The notes below the pieces were generated by a model, which saw only the letters and a program-made list of their open reading frames with translations, searched no databases and was not told where the DNA came from. The translations under genes and the position numbers were made by a program. Shown in pieces: positions 62,057 to 62,092 of a stretch of 62,092 bases of DNA. Each line of letters begins with the position of its first letter. The stretch's first letter is position 1. Where the stretch lies: positions 13,029-75,120 of the forward strand of contig NZ_AOLG01000046.1 in NCBI RefSeq assembly GCF_000336815.1, given 5' to 3'. The stretch comes from Haloferax prahovense DSM 18310. Its GTDB lineage: Archaea; Halobacteriota; Halobacteria; Halobacteriales; Haloferacaceae.

Positions 62057-62092
62057 CTGTCTCTTATACACATCTCTGATGGCGCGAGGGAG
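62057..62092. other. Transposon-end sequencing adapter contamination
   Basis: Bases 62057-62075 are CTGTCTCTTATACACATCT, the exact Tn5/Nextera 19-bp mosaic end. The next 17 bases, CTGATGGCGCGAGGGAG, match the reverse complement of the 454 primer A tail used in the early Epicentre Nextera adapters. This is library sequence, not genome. Any ORF crossing it (including minus-strand ORFs that start MCIRDS or MYKRQ) is artificial. Confidence 0.97.

Noticed and set aside
61611..62092. Minus-strand ORFs starting MCIRDS or MYKRQ at the right end
   Set aside because: Their starts lie in the transposon mosaic end, a known artefact signature.
1..62092. CRISPR arrays, insertion sequences, prophage genes
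   Set aside because: No regularly spaced repeats, transposase, integrase or capsid-type genes were seen on either strand.

Overview
This window looks like one complete draft-assembly contig from a haloarchaeon very close to Haloferax. GC is high (about 65% or more by eye) and proteins are strongly acidic. Many genes have a TATA-like box about 26-31 bp before the start codon, implying leaderless mRNAs. Tat signals with lipoboxes are used for export. The gene content is archaeal (FEN1, pelota, RqcH, archaeal Elp3, BolA, UPF0179, DUF211, DUF63) and includes haloarchaeal families (HTH-10, DUF4013, DUF3054, a TbsP-like regulator). Gene order also agrees with what I remember of the Haloferax volcanii chromosome from fumC down to fen1, folD, glyA and tbsP; that is memory, not a search. 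No insertion sequence, CRISPR array, prophage or plasmid gene is visible, so this is core chromosome. Both contig edges carry transposon-adapter sequence from library preparation.

Layout. 1-95: start of a class II fumarase (minus). 339-4990: glucose-type sugar ABC transporter operon. 5080-12384: mixed metabolic and repair genes (BolA, MutY, hydrolase, HTH-10 regulator, DsrE, flavin reductase, thymidine kinase). 12511-17971: an S1/OB/degenerate-DHH protein, Elp3 and an MscS channel. 20340-25789: RqcH and pelota, both ribosome-rescue factors, separated by two DUF4013 membrane paralogues. 25805-35790: assorted enzymes and transporters plus FEN1. 36093-36762: gene-poor block full of hairpins. 37053-42982: one-carbon genes folD and glyA with a DUF211/VIT pair, then a TbsP-like regulator. 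43032-47914: YcaO protein, DUF63 membrane protein, Lrp regulator, inositol-phosphatase family enzyme. 47915-48731: a candidate structured RNA and tRNA-Leu(CAA). 48777-52812: permease, small zinc protein, DUF309, deacylase, HAD, UPF0179. 53346-61010: the stress module of two PrkA kinases, YeaH and SpoVR. 61638-end: a cryptochrome-DASH-like gene cut by the contig end.

How genes work together. Four compact units stand out: the sugar importer (binding protein, two permeases, ATPase); the minus-strand glyA, DUF211, VIT, folD, Nudix run, which joins serine hydroxymethyltransferase to the folate-linked one-carbon pool; the RqcH/pelota neighbourhood for stalled ribosomes; and the overlapping prkA-prkA-yeaH-spoVR operon. 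The most unusual unexplained signals are a roughly 320-nt minus-strand segment at about 47,972-48,290 with its own TATA box, nested long-range helices and poly-T tail; a second hairpin-rich block at 36,309-36,620; a 13-codon leader ORF overlapping elp3; and a DHH-family protein that has lost its metal-binding residues.
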